Of a stretch of DNA of 64,000 nt, positions 1-13,400 are shown in pieces. Made by a program: the position numbers and the translations under genes. How positions within the stretch are numbered: position 1 is the stretch's first letter; every line of letters begins with the position of its first letter. The DNA comes from Hirudo medicinalis (taxonomy: Eukaryota; Annelida; Clitellata; Hirudinida; Hirudinidae). Below the pieces are notes generated by a model, which was given only the letters and a program-made list of their open reading frames with translations, was not told the DNA's origin and did not search any database. Where the stretch lies: contig MPNW01000074.1 in assembly GCA_011800805.1 (NCBI GenBank), forward strand, positions 146,204 to 210,203. Direction: 5' to 3'.

Positions 1-195
1 TGACGACGAAGACGCTACAAAGTTTATTTACAACAACGGCAACAATTCTTCGACTGACAACATAACTGCTGGAGTAGCAGCGTAGCGACGTAGCCGGAAG
101 AGTTGGAGAGAGAAGGGAAGAATGCCCAGACTTAGCTTCTTAAATAGCCAGTCAGGACAAAGGAGGATGTCCACAGAGGATGCGAGGAAACAATC

Positions 196-1200
196 CCCCT
201 GTCTCCGATGGTCACCTTCTTAGGTATTGTCATGGATACAAGACTAAGTTGGTCTGCTCAGGCAGAAGCTGCCAGAATACGTTGCATCAAATGCCTCAAC
301 GTACTTACAGCCATTTCGGGGAGCTCATGGGATGCAAACAAATCCAGCCTGCTGCAAGTCTACAAGGCCACCATCCGCTCTTCTTGACTACAGCTGCAAA
401 GCGATTGACCTAAGGTTCAGACACATCAAGGATGTCTACAACAAGATCCAGTATCAAGCATTGAAGATCTGTTGTGGTGGCATGAAGGGAACGAGTTCTT
501 CGGAGCGGTGAGCTTCCTCTCAATCTATATGGTAAGAAGCTCATGGCAAACCACGCCCTCAGGTCCATCGTTACACAAAACAAGTCTGTTAATAACAAAT
601 ATTTAATTTCTAATGGCAGGAAGTCAAACGAGGTTTCACCTCATGATGAAGAAACAGGAATCTCCACTCCAGTCGAGACGATTGAGTTCCTGCTTCCGAG
701 AGATCTCCTAAGAGACATTGTAGAGGAGGCTTTCACAACTTCCTCCTGGAGACTGAAAATGCCAGAGATCAACACCTCGAACCTCTCCGTAGCAGCCGAC
801 AACCCTCTGAAGGTACTCATTGCAAGGGAGAAAATCGAGGATCTCAAAGGAAACCTCCTCTGCTACACAGACGCCTCCAAGACCTTGGACGACAGGCCCA
901 GAATTGGAATATTCATTCCAGAGAAGCAAGTCGATATCAGCCTCAGGACGTCAAGTCACAACTGCATAAGTTCGACCGAACTAACAGCTATTGAGGAGTG
1001 TTTACTCCAGGTGAAGGACTCCTATCAGGGGGAAAACTTCAATGTAGTCATTCTCAGCACATTATAGGCACTAAAGGATTGCAACTATAATGATCGAGAT
1101 AGTTACAAAATGCTACCTCTGATTTCAGAAATTCAAGAAGGAAGAAAAGTCACTCTTGTCTGGGTCCCCGCCCATGTTGGAATCCCTGGCATCAAGGTAA
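196..1200 (+). mobile_element. Decayed non-LTR retrotransposon (LINE), thumb and RNase H part
   Basis: Frames read in succession give the C-terminal part of a LINE polyprotein. From about 208 the translation starts VTFLGIVMDTRLSWSAQ, the reverse-transcriptase thumb pattern. A frameshift near 388 precedes DYSCKAIDLRF, and the reading then runs to a stop near 510. From about 838 a ribonuclease H domain is visible: LCYTDASK, then SSTELTAIEECLL, then VTLVWVPAHVGIPGIK. A TAG at 1066-1068 falls inside the RNase H fold, so the copy is dead. LINEs with their own RNase H belong to the I/Jockey-like groups; I cannot place it more precisely. No endonuclease or palm region lies in the window to its left. 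Confidence 0.75.
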
Positions 1201-3586
1201 GTATTTAATTTCTCAACAATGTCAAACTGCAGAATTCAACGCTGAACCCCCCTCATAGCGAATTTTGTTCAAATTATGAATGTTAATAAATAAATAAATT
1301 AAAATCATTTAGTTGATGCCACCTGCAGTTGTTACGGAATAAGGAAATACATTTAGAAATGTGTTTTTTAATCCAAGCCAATATGTGTGAGAAATGAGGA
1401 TCCAGTTTCCACAAAATGCTCTCATTCTGAAATTCTGTCAGGCCACTTAGAGCACATGCAAACCTATAGTCTCCCTCTGGAAAAAGTTTATTGCTAAAGG
1501 TCAATGTCAATGTCAAATATCAGCAATGTCTCTTTAAAATGATGGGGAATGAAAAAGGGAAATGAAAAGTGCCTCAATGCAAAATGCTTTGAGTGGAATT
1601 TCTAGTTCAGGATTGTGGCCATTCAACTCAGATGATGTCAGAACTGAGCTAGTCTAATCAATTGGAATTAGAACTGCCAGGTTTATATAAAGTAATTTTA
1701 ATTGTCAGTTGCAATATTAATGAAATTTTTAATTGAAAACTGAATTTTATTTTGAAAAAAGTAAAATATTGTTACTTGATGTTTTAAAATGCATTGAAAT
1801 AATATTAACTTATTTTGTATCAGAACTGACCACCCAACGTAATGATCCGATCTATGTCATTGAAAAGTTATCACCAGGTCCAAAAAATAAGAAAAAGGAC
1901 GAGACATACTGAATCAGCAGATATATTAACTAGTACCCCATACAAGAAAAGAATTGTTGATAAAAATAAAAAGTTAAACCAAATGCAAATCAAAACTAAA
2001 CTGATAAAAAAGCTGAAATAATAAAAACAGAAAGTTTAAAAAAAGAAAGAGGCAATTTGTATGCAGTCAATAGTATCAGTGAAGAATGGATCCACTGTGG
2101 CAAATATAATGGATGGAGTTAACTCTGCAGTCTTCTTATGTGATTTTTGTTGAGCATCAGTTTAAACATTTAGAAAGAGATTGTGATTAAATTCAACCTA
2201 TTAATTAAAAGTTTCTGTATTAAATTGACTGGTTTAAGTATTGCAGTGTTTTCCTTTGTACTTCAGTGTTAAAGTTCGCTAAAGCTTAAGAAATTGAGTG
2301 CAGGGCAAGATTCCTGCTTTTCTTTATTTTTTCAGCCAAAGAAATAAACAAACACATGCTTGATCTCAGGTTAGAAAAATAAACATTTTTTTTTAGCCAA
2401 AATTGTGGAGTTGGATTGGCAATGATTTGAGGAAGAATTTCCTGCGAAAAAAAACGAACTGGATGGGAGACAGTCTTCAGTATATTACACCAAAGTATTA
2501 GAAGATCATATGTACAAGAAGCTTGAGATGCTATTCTAGATTTTTATTTTATAGTTCGTCAAAATTAAAAATGCCATTGTTTCTGTCAAAGGAGTTGCCC
2601 CAAATGACATCATGCCACTCTTTTTAGGCTCAGCTGTTATTAGTCGTCTCCTCCCCGACGCAATTTATCTACCCCATCAATTTCTCTTTCACGTGTCATA
2701 ATCACTCTGCAGCAGTTGGAAATCTTGGTGCTTGCCATTGTACTACTTGTCTCTGTCTGTGTCATTGCCTATGATGAGAGCCTTGTTTAACTTGAGGCCA
2801 AAAAGGCACTGCAATCGAAGGAAAGATGACCCCCATTGATATTGGATGAGCCTAACCTTGGCCTTCTTGGTCTCTCATTCTATCATGTACTGTGTTCTTG
2901 CAGTTTCTATCACCACATCCTTGTTATAAATGCTATGTTACTAAAATGTCCCCCTCCTATTATGTTAAAGACTGTTTGAATTTGAACGAATTTGTAATTT
3001 ATTGTAGGATTAATAGACGAAGTTTTATTCAGAAACAGGAGTCACACGTGATATTATCCAAGATTGTTAATACCAACATTGACACAATTAGCCCAGTGTA
3101 TTGGGTAACCAACATAATGACATACAAGAAACACAAGCTCAGATGATTCAAAAACATTGAGATCAATCTCTATTTTCACAACCACAAGTTCACATAAGGT
3201 CACTTCAGGAATGTCAGCAGAATCATGGAAACAATGTCACTCAAATTTGCAAAAGTAAGATGCAAGCAAAGTACACACAAGGTGAAGTATTTACAAATAT
3301 CCACACAAACGGTGGCAACTGACAGTAAATTTCTAGTTAACGCTACATTTTAAATCGGACAGCCAAGTTCAGACTCATCCAGTTTAATCTCATCCAGAAT
3401 GTTCCAAAAATATGGATGTTATTTCACCTTGATGTAGTTTAAATGAGTGTAACTTCACAGGAGACATTAGCTTTTTGAGTTTATAAAATGGAAAAATGAT
3501 CCACATCATTTACCAACTACACAACAATATTGGGGCAAATTAATTATCACGTGACAATTCGATTAAAGTAGAATTACTTTTAGGTA
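1201..3586. other. Intergenic, no gene recognised
   Basis: This is AT-rich sequence with only short open frames and no motif I can assign. Bases 2580-2890 are less AT-rich and could be another old retroelement scrap, but no diagnostic residues are visible. The last few hundred bases next to SMIM15 are probably its 3' untranslated region. Confidence 0.4.
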
Positions 3587-3820
3587 TTATTCAGTTTTCT
3601 GCCTTCTAGCCTTGAAAATATTCGACTCCTTTTTCAGTTTCTTCTTTTTTTCTTTTTCTTTAGCCTCAATCTGCTTGGCTAGATGATAGGATAGGTAAGC
3701 GCTGAGAAGGAAGAATGGAGACAAGAAAAGAAGTACATAGTAAACAAATGACCATGGCTCCGTGCCAGCATAGACAATTATGTCCATAAGCATCCGACGC
3801 CAATCCCACGATTCGGACAT
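3587..3820 (-). CDS. SMIM15: Small integral membrane protein 15
   Basis: This single coding exon encodes 77 residues; vertebrate SMIM15 is about 74. It is recognised by the order of parts: a short N-terminus with tryptophans (MSESWDWRRM), one hydrophobic segment (about residues 23-45, FVYYVLLFLSPFFLLSAYLS), the family motif LAKQIEAKEKEKKKKLKKE, and a basic tail ending KARRQKTE. The start at 3818-3820 was preferred to the upstream in-frame ATG at 3896-3898 because the N-terminus then matches family length. A possible splice acceptor (cttatag) lies just upstream of the chosen ATG, so a 5' UTR intron is likely. SMIM15 is a conserved single-pass membrane protein of unknown function. The gene is divergent from the POMGNT1-like gene, whose first exon starts about 650 bases away. 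Confidence 0.8.
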   Translation of the reverse strand: MSESWDWRRMLMDIIVYAGTEPWSFVYYVLLFLSPFFLLSAYLSYHLAKQIEAKEKEKKKKLKKESNIFKARRQKTE

Positions 3821-4471
3821 CTTCCAATCTATAAGAATGACAAAATAAATCAACCACAACCAAAACAACCCTAATATGGCATCAACATTCCTATTCATTA
3901 ATTAAATTTATTAATTTCAAATCATTGCCAAATACAAACTTTGGTCAAGTGTCGGTACTTATTTATAAACGACTAAGAATCGAGCCCCCAAAATTCTCCT
4001 TAACGAGCCTAGACAAAAACCAAAAACCGAAATCCAACAAGATTGTACCATGGACAAAAATTGAATATAACAACGAAAATTGAACCAGCATTTTTCAAGC
4101 CCATTTGGGTTAAATTAAATTAATTGGCCTATTTTTGTTTCGCTTTGTCTAGTATCTCAATATCTGGGATGCATAAAAAAACCAATTATCCAAAGACTTT
4201 ATTCAAAAGAAATAACAAAATATAAAAAGTAATAAGTATTTTAAAGACACACCTTCATAACAAATGTGTTGATCCCCGTGTCGCTGGCGTTCGTAGCCTC
4301 AGACTTGGGCTTAGTTACTGAATTCCTCAGGAGACGTTTTAGTTGATTTATTTTTGGGTCTAATTATTTATTGAGCGATATATACATTCACTTTTATTTA
4401 CATTTCTTATCTTACATGAAATACTGTATGAGATATTCGCAAAAAACGATCTTTTTACAAGTAGTTGCAAC
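3821..4471. promoter_or_regulatory. Shared upstream region of SMIM15 and the POMGNT1-like gene
   Basis: These about 650 bases separate two divergently oriented start codons. Bases 4255-4320 are less AT-rich (gtgtcgctggcgttcgtagc) and are the best guess for the promoter or 5' UTR. No TATA box or other defined element is convincing. Confidence 0.3.
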
Positions 4472-7400
4472 ATGAGACCAATGATATTGACGCGGATCCA
4501 CAGAAGGTGTATTGTAAAATATTTTGGAAGTAAGTTTAATAGATTTATAAAAGTTGAAAATCAGTTTGAATGCTACTTAAGTTGTCACTAAAATAGCTGT
4601 TGCAAATATATTCCATGCACTTGAACTATTCGCTTTTCACTTTTCTTCAAACTCTGCAAAATAGCAATCCTTAATGGTATTTGAGGATTTATTTGAACTT
4701 GCTTAGTTGTCTGCTTGCTGTTACTTGTAGTGATGCTATAAAGTAACATATAGCATAATTTCTGAGCTTACATAGGTAAATATTTAATCTGATGTATGTG
4801 TTACATAAATGTTGATTGTTGTTTGTTTTAAAACTTTTTAAATTCAAGCTACTTATTCTTCAAATGAATATTTGAATTCTTTTGCTGGAATATTAAGGCT
4901 TGAATTTGTTTTTAAATAATGCTGTAGCAAAGGAGAGCATTAAGTATCTAGGGATGCTTCATTAAGGATTACATTTTTAAAGTCGAACAAAGATATTTGC
5001 CACTCATTAATTCTCATTTATAACTTATGCTTAAGGGATATTACTATATATAATTTCTTTTTAATAATTTGCAGTTTGTTGTTGATGTTTAACCATTGAA
5101 GTTTATAATTAAACACTAAATGATCACCTAATGTTGCAATATTGTTTCTAAGTCAAGCAATAAATTTTTGAACTATTTAGTCAATATTTTTATTAGTTTT
5201 CCTTTCAAATGGTGAATTATATTCAAATGTTTTTAAGTCATGGCTTGAATTTGTTGACAGGTTGCAAAAATCTTTCCATATGGGTTTTAAGTGTGCTTTT
5301 TACAGTCTTCTTGTTGGACTCCTACTTTCTCAATGGTGTCGTTCAAAAGAGCCAATCAAATTCAGGTTGGAATCATTGAAGCATCACAAGCCTTATTAGC
5401 ACCTAAATTACTAAATATATTGATATGTAAGAATATCATCTAATGGAGTGTTGCAACCACTACACCATCCCCTCCACCAACAGCAAGATATTATTCATCA
5501 ACACTTCATAAATCCTTATTCCCTTGCATGAACATTTTTCTAACATGAATCCTGTAAACCATGCAACCATAGATAAAAAAGAAACATATCATATAATATT
5601 GATTAGATGCAATGTTATAATTAGTAATCATTGGATATTAAATCTATTTAGATGGATCAGCAGATGAACTTAGAAATTCTGATGGCGAAGGTGAGTTTTG
5701 TCATCTTTTTGTAAGCCACCTTAAGCATCTTCACAGTCAGCATCATCATCATTTATTGAACTTTTATAATTTAGTTCCAACAAGAAACACCAGTTGTGGA
5801 CAGCCAACTTCATGTATGATTGGTCAATACTCATACTTGTTAAAGTCTGGTGTTGGTAGTGATGGCCAGCCAACCGTTTGTTTCAATGGATATGTGTGAG
5901 TCTCCAGCAGTTGCTTCATGTAAATAGTATTAATCGTGGATTTATATTTCTCTATATAATCTGGGCTCGGCAGTTGAGGGAGTTTGAAGAGTTACGCAAA
6001 GATTGTGCTGCAAATTGATTTTTTTTGATATTCATTTTAGCCTTCTGCTTTGCAACATAATTGTAAAAGTAGTGACTAAAAAAATCTTATAAAAAGTAGT
6101 GATTGAAAGTATCTTTAATAATTGATTTCAATGTTCACATTCCTCATTGGTTTTATTAATAAGTTTATATCAATAATTTCAATATCAATAGTTTCGATAT
6201 CACAACAAGTTGTGTAATAGAGAAAAGTACATGCATCACTGACTTGCATTGTTTGAAGTGCAGGCTGATTGATACATCAACAACAACAATGGTGTTTGTG
6301 TATTGCTTCGTAGATTCGCATTAAAATGTTTAAAATTATTATAAATAGACCAGAATAAATAATCACTACAAAATGTAACAAAATGTTTTAGAATGATGTA
6401 CTTAATAATCCCATTTAAATAGCATAATGAATGAAATAAAAAAGAATTGAATTAATAACACCAATAATTAAACTCCAAGCTTAACACATAACAACTGAAC
6501 TTGAAAATGTAGCTTAATTGTCATTGTTATGATTATATTTAATAATCGATTCTCTTTGTTATTTACAAATAATTATAGCCTTTTTGGGCAATGGTAATAT
6601 GCTGCTCTCAGTACTTAAAGAATTCTAAGCCAAAATATCTGAAAAACAGTTTATTTTTTCTTAATGTAATGATATAAAAAAGATACTGACATGATTACAG
6701 ATACTTTACTATCCTACAGGAATAAGAACCATAACAACAAATGATTCTGAATTTCCACATTTCCTTGGAATACTTTTAATTTGCAATTTGGATTGATGGG
6801 AACTTAGGACGGACTGCTTTTGACATTTTCAGAATATGAGAAATTAAACATTGCTTGTAAATAAGCTTCATTTTTGTACTGTTAAACAATGTTTCATTTT
6901 GTGCAACAATTTCCATAATTTTACTTTTGTGGGATGGAAGGCTGAATTAGGCCTGTTTTTAATACCAAGGATAATTACCTGTCAGTAACAGGCTGCTGTT
7001 GTCAGGAGAAAATAAGTTGTCTCAAATAATAGTTTAAACTTAATATTTGTATATCCTTAACATGCAAGGACAAAACTCTCTGAATAGATTGTAATATAAT
7101 GGAGTCATTATTTTTCTAATTATTTATTCAGAATATTTTCCCCCGAAAAACAAAACGGGAAGAGAGGAATAAATTTGGTGAAGATAAATGGTTAGTGCAC
7201 TTTTAGGAACTGAATTCACAGCTTATTGTTTCTCTGCTTATGTCATGGCATTTGTGTATTTCGTTCTGGTTGAAAAGCGAGCACAGTTCTGATATTATGG
7301 TTTTTGGTAGTGCAATTATTATTTCTGTTTGTTATGAGGTCCTAACATTGTTTTGGTTAGGGTCATTTTAAATGATTGAATTGAATAAATTGTGACTTAA

Positions 7401-10400
7401 AATTGCACCATTATCATGGTTATTGACAAAAATCTCCTTGCTAATTTTTGTCATTCTTGTCAATCTCTTCATCATCATCTTATTTATTTTGTAATTTCAA
7501 AGCCATCAATAAACATCACATGGCTTGCCATTGTTTTTGTCAAGTCGGAGTTTACTTTGTTCTACAGGAAAATCAATGAATGTTGAAGATGTTAGGACAT
7601 TTGACACCCATGAAAATGGTTTGTGATGATTCATGACACTGATTGTCATTATTCTATATATTTCAATATTCTATATTATAATGTTCTATATATTTCAATA
7701 TTCTATGTTATAATATTCTATATATTTCAATATTCTATGTTATAATATTCTATATATTTCAATATTCTATGTTATAATATTCTATATTCATTCAATATTN
7801 TTTCAATATTCTATGTTATAATATTCTATATATTTCAATATTCTATGTTATAATATTCTATATATTTCAATATTCTATGTTATAATATTCTATATATTTC
7901 AATATTCTATGTTATAATATTCTATATTCAAGTGTAATTATTACACAATTGCAATTATGATGTTTTATTTCATTGATAAATTAATTGCAAATGGTTAATG
8001 CAGCCTTCTTGAGGCATTGAGTGTAGATTTGAACCTACATGCAGATGAGATCCTACAAAGGTACCTGAAGTTGGGAGTTGATGCTCATGATGTCATCCTC
8101 CTCTCGAGTGCTAACGAAGCCTCACTGCAGTGAGTTGTTTATTTATAAAGCATGAATTCACTTCAGTGATAACAAGTAATATGTTTGCTGCTTCAGAAAA
8201 ATAATTTGTTTTACTTTTTTACATTATTTCATTCATCATTTACCACATTCAGTATGTCGTCAGCCACCAAGCAATTGATGCGGTCCTTTGGCAGTGAATT
8301 CGTGAACAATCTCGAATTCCGAGATGCGTTCGTCATGATCGGTCAGCAAAACTTGGTCCCTCCATCCAAAGCCATTGAGCAGGTGATGGTTGAGAGTGTT
8401 TTTTTTTTGTTGCATCGGTGAGGACCGTTATCGTGAATGTTGGGTGCCAATGCATATACACATGGGCATAATAGATGTTAAAGAACTCGCTATTAGTTTG
8501 TGAATTACTTATTTATTTCTTTTATTTTGTGTTAAATTTTTATTTTATGGCCAGTGTAATTTTTTTTAAACATTAAAAGTTAAATCTTGACTTTCCAGTT
8601 GGTAAAAAGACAAGATGGTGAGGTGTATGCAGGAGAAGCATTCATTGAGGGATGTCTTTCTATTCCTTGTTAGTTATTTCCAGATACATTGATTTATTAT
8701 GGCACAATGCAAACTAATCTCAAAATTCTCAAGCTTTCTACGTTCTCGTCACAAATTAATCATAAATTGGTGTCCTTCATGCATCTGTTTAATTGCACTA
8801 CCATTTTGTTTGATGCCATTCATCATTTCAATGAAATTGCTCTTAATCATGTTGCATCATTTTTGCTTACATTACTTATGCATATTACTTCCTACCAGCT
8901 GAAAGCTTTACTACATTTTTGTCTGCTTTTTGGCTTCCAACAACAGAGCATAATGAAAGCTGTAGAATTACAGTTGAAGGGAAAATACTTAATTAGTTGT
9001 TTTATTACTTTGATGACTTAAATTTCCTATTTTCAGTGGGCATCACCAGAGCGGCAAACAAAAGCAGCTCTGCAGATGAGCAGGTGGTTAAGGTTGAAAA
9101 AACTCAAATAGAAGACAAGGTTGGGATAAATTCTTTCATTATTTCTTTGCAATTTCTTGATCGTTGTCACAACTGTTTTTTGTACCCAAGCATTTCATCT
9201 GCAACAAATGAAAGGAATTTTTACTTATTTATTTATTTATTTTAATTTTCATGACTCATGTTTTGAGATAATTTTGCTTGCAACGACAAAATAAAATTTA
9301 ATATTGATACAACTTTTTATGTGATTCTGTGAAAGTGTTGGAGAATGCTAAATACGTTGGAGATGTTGAAAATTATTATGAATTTTAAGCTTAAAAATAT
9401 TATTTGTAACAAAAATTAACTTAAGAATATTGGGGATTAGAAGTAGATCTAGTTGGATGAGCATGACTATTGTATAAAATGTGTTTATGTATGGTCACCA
9501 AAAAATGGAATTCAGAAAAAAGAAGAGTTATTTGAGTAATAAAAGTGCTGTAATATGAGCTTGATAAATTGTTGGAGTCTCTACAAAATAAAATGTCAAC
9601 ATTAAATCCAGGTAATCAATTAAGTGAAGCAAATTTAAAATCTTTTTTTTCAATGATTTACTGCAAATGATAGTGAATGATCTCCAGAAAAAATAAAAGA
9701 TTTAGCATAACATTGGCTTGCAAATTACTTATGTTCTTTATTCATTTTTTATTGTTTACCTCAGTGGGTTGGGGTGGTTGTCACAGCAAAAAGTTAAAAG
9801 CAACAGTCATTGCGCTTGGTGTTCATTATACATGGTGTTTGCATCCCAACTTAGGGAGCACTCTTGGGAAAGGATCATTGTAGTGCTTTCAGATACTACA
9901 TGGATGTGTAAGGCACTCGAAATATCGATTAATGTTTATTTCCTTAGTATTTAATTATTATTACAATAACAATTATGAGACATTTCAATATCATGTTAAG
10001 TGTGGTTCTTTTTGTAAGAGTAACTCATTGCTTTATAGTATTTATTACTATGAGATAATCATCCCAAAATGGATTCTTATATGATTGGTTGATTGCCAGG
10101 TTAAACTTGGAGACTATTGGATAAACTGCGGCCTGCCAGAGAATTGCCCAGATGATCAGTTGCCAGTTCATATTTACACTGGTAACAAAAACATTGAACT
10201 TCCTAAGGTCTGCTTTCGTGGAAGATAGTAAGTGAGACTTGAAATAAAGATTATAATCATGTAAATATTTGTTAATATTAATGCCTAAATGTTATGATAA
10301 TAATAATAATGATAATAATAATAATAATAAATATTATCTTTATGTCCCTGAATTTCTTGAAATCACAAGAGCTATGTAAAGTTAAGCTAACACATCGATG

Positions 10401-13400
10401 ATATTCACGAGATGTGCATGAAATGAAAATGTTTGTTGACAGTGTGATTGCAAATGATCTGAACGATCCTGGTCGTGGCATTGCTGTGATCTCCATCGAC
10501 TCGAACAGTGGAGCCATTTTAGATGTGCAGAGGTTCGACACGTACGAGAGTGCTGAGAGTGAGATCATCGTTGTTGAGACCGTTAGACTTAACAGCTAAT
10601 CCATTATTTTATTGTTTGCTCCTTAACTGATTAATGCTCAGCTGATGATTGTCTGTTGGTGTTTCAGACCGATATTGTTCTTAATTGGTTGCTCTCTTTT
10701 ATGTCTGGAATGATCTGTTTTATTGTTTGGCATCATTGTAAAGGAATGGTTTGTGACAACTCGAGCATTGCACGTTAAGCAAATCAAATCGGCGCCTCGG
10801 CATATAATTTGAGTTGTTAATTGCTGTATAGAATAAACACCTTAAAATTTGTAAACAAACTTTACTTATTTTGCTCGAGCCTGGATTTAAACATTGACAC
10901 GTTTCTTTGTGAAATTGCAAACATTTAAATGCATCCTTCAGTGAGCAATAGCTTACATAAAGAATCCTTAGATTTACTGAGATTAGAAAACAAAATTAAT
11001 ATTTGGTATTTGAATTTTTCTAATTTTTATGTTGAACAGAAAGTACAAAATTGGAGGAATTTTTGGTGGGTTTGAAGAATAATGAAATGATCATAGCACT
11101 GACTCATGATGAGGCAAAAACTGCGTTCGTTGGATTTTTTTATCAATTTGTTTGTTAATTGACATTTGATTGAAGAAATTATTATAAATTGATGCCTTTC
11201 GTGAAGATTCTATATAAAATATTCATTAAATTTTGAAGCTATAAATATTTGCAATTTAGTTTATTGCAAGTTGAAGAGACAAAATTGAACATTATTTCCA
11301 TCTCATTGCAGACTGAGCAGTAAAGCCACAGATGTTTTGACTTCCTTTGGCAGCAACTTCATCAAGGACCTTGGCTTCAGAGATGTTTGGATTTTTGTTG
11401 GCAGAGCAGGACTCAAAGGATTCACTCCCTATGAGGATGTGAGTGGCTGCTATGCTTTACTTTGCAGCACCTGAGGACCACACATCTTTGTTATGGCCAT
11501 TTTTATATTTTTCCTTCAGATTGAACCAGCTGGAAAAGACAGCTGGCCTTACCCCATCTCCTCCACATTTTGCATCAAGAAAAACTGTTTGTTAATTTAT
11601 TTAACAAAATATTGTTAATATTAACAATTTTATTCAGACTCTATTCATGATTGTTGTTGTTGAAATATTAGTCAAAGGTCAGGACAAAAAGATTGATTTA
11701 AGTCTCAAGAAGAACATACCGAGGAGGAACTTTTGCAAGACTTATGATGGCTACGAAGACTTTTGTTCAGGTATTTAATCGATCGATTATCAATCATTTC
11801 TTGAACATTTGCAATTCGTTCAATGTTTAGCACAAAATATTGATGAGCACCCAAAGATCCTCCCTCTCCAAAACAAAACATTTGAAGGACCATTGATTTA
11901 CAAAACACCAATTGTCCTCATACCAGGTTATTTTATCATATTTATTACACCATATTTTCTTCTAATGCATTCCAATGTTATTTATTTCTTATATTTTAAG
12001 TCACTTGTGATATGAGCGAGTATGCTTTTCAAGTAGTAGTACTGAATTTAATATTTTTTAAAAATGGTAAATTTTAACTGGTCATCCCAATGAACACATA
12101 TTGATTGCTTTATGACATGACATTTGCTTAACACGTTGAAAATGACAACAGGTTTGAGTCAAATATCAACTGTGAAACAACTTGAAGCTCTCTTCACAAT
12201 TCCAGGCCTCGACCTCACTTATGTCGTTGTTAGTTCGCAGTGGTTGATTATAATAAAATGTAATTAAGATATTATAAATAATATTTACCTGATAATGTTG
12301 CAAATATCTTTAAGGATATTATTATTATTATTATTTATTAATTAACTGATGATGTTGATTCATATAAAGATGATGTGTGATGAAAAGTTTGAGGAGTCCC
12401 GTAATATTGCCTCACTGTTCAACATCACCATTCGACAACTGAAAAGCAGCACCAAATACATAAGTAAGAATTGAATCACAGTTTGATCCTAGGCTGCTGA
12501 TTTATCATAAGTCGATGTTATTCATATGTTATTGCTGGTAGGCCTCAGTTCTCAAAGTCAGCTTCACAGATTATTAAAGCATTTGTGGATGATTTATTTT
12601 GCAGACCTCATGAGGGATGCTCTGGACCTTGTTTGGATCATGTTCCCTACTGCAGTTAATTCTTCATTTTGTTCTTCTCAGTGGTTTGCTCATGCATATT
12701 TTAGGTTAAAAAGTATTGGTATTTACGTTTTGGTAATTTTCTCTTCCTTAACTAATTCTAATTATAGCCTAGACAACTGCATTGCTTAAGAAGGAATTAT
12801 GGTTCACGAACATTCTTGATGTGCTTGTCGCATAAGTTGAAGTTCATTGGAAAAACATGCTTCTTCCAATTTCAGAAATATGCAATCTTCCTAGAGGAGG
12901 AGGTGTTACCAACAGCAGACATTTTGTCCTTTTTTGGGCAGTGCCTCGATGTGCTCAATGAAGATGACTCTCTTGCTGGTGTCACGGCCTTCAATGAGCA
13001 TGGTTCGGGATTTTTTTCATCGAAATTTTAAAACTCTTTGGCTTCTTCATTTAGATTAATGTTCTTACATGTCATACATTATTATTACTATGTATTGATT
13101 ATCAACTGTTACAAATCAATTCTAATACTTTGTAATCACATTATAACTGCCATTGCCACCAAACAGGATTTGAAGGACATTCTCAGAGACCAGACATGGT
13201 TTACAGGGGAGACACCTTTCCAGGATCAGGCTTTATGTTGAAGAAATCATTCTATGGCACACACATGGTGAACAACATGCTGGGTTGCTGCAGTGTTAGG
13301 TTTGTCTTTGTCATGTGATCATTGTGTATCATGAGTGGAAGATGCATCTCATCCCATTTGCATCATTTACTCCAGTGTTATTCTTAGAAATTGCATTACA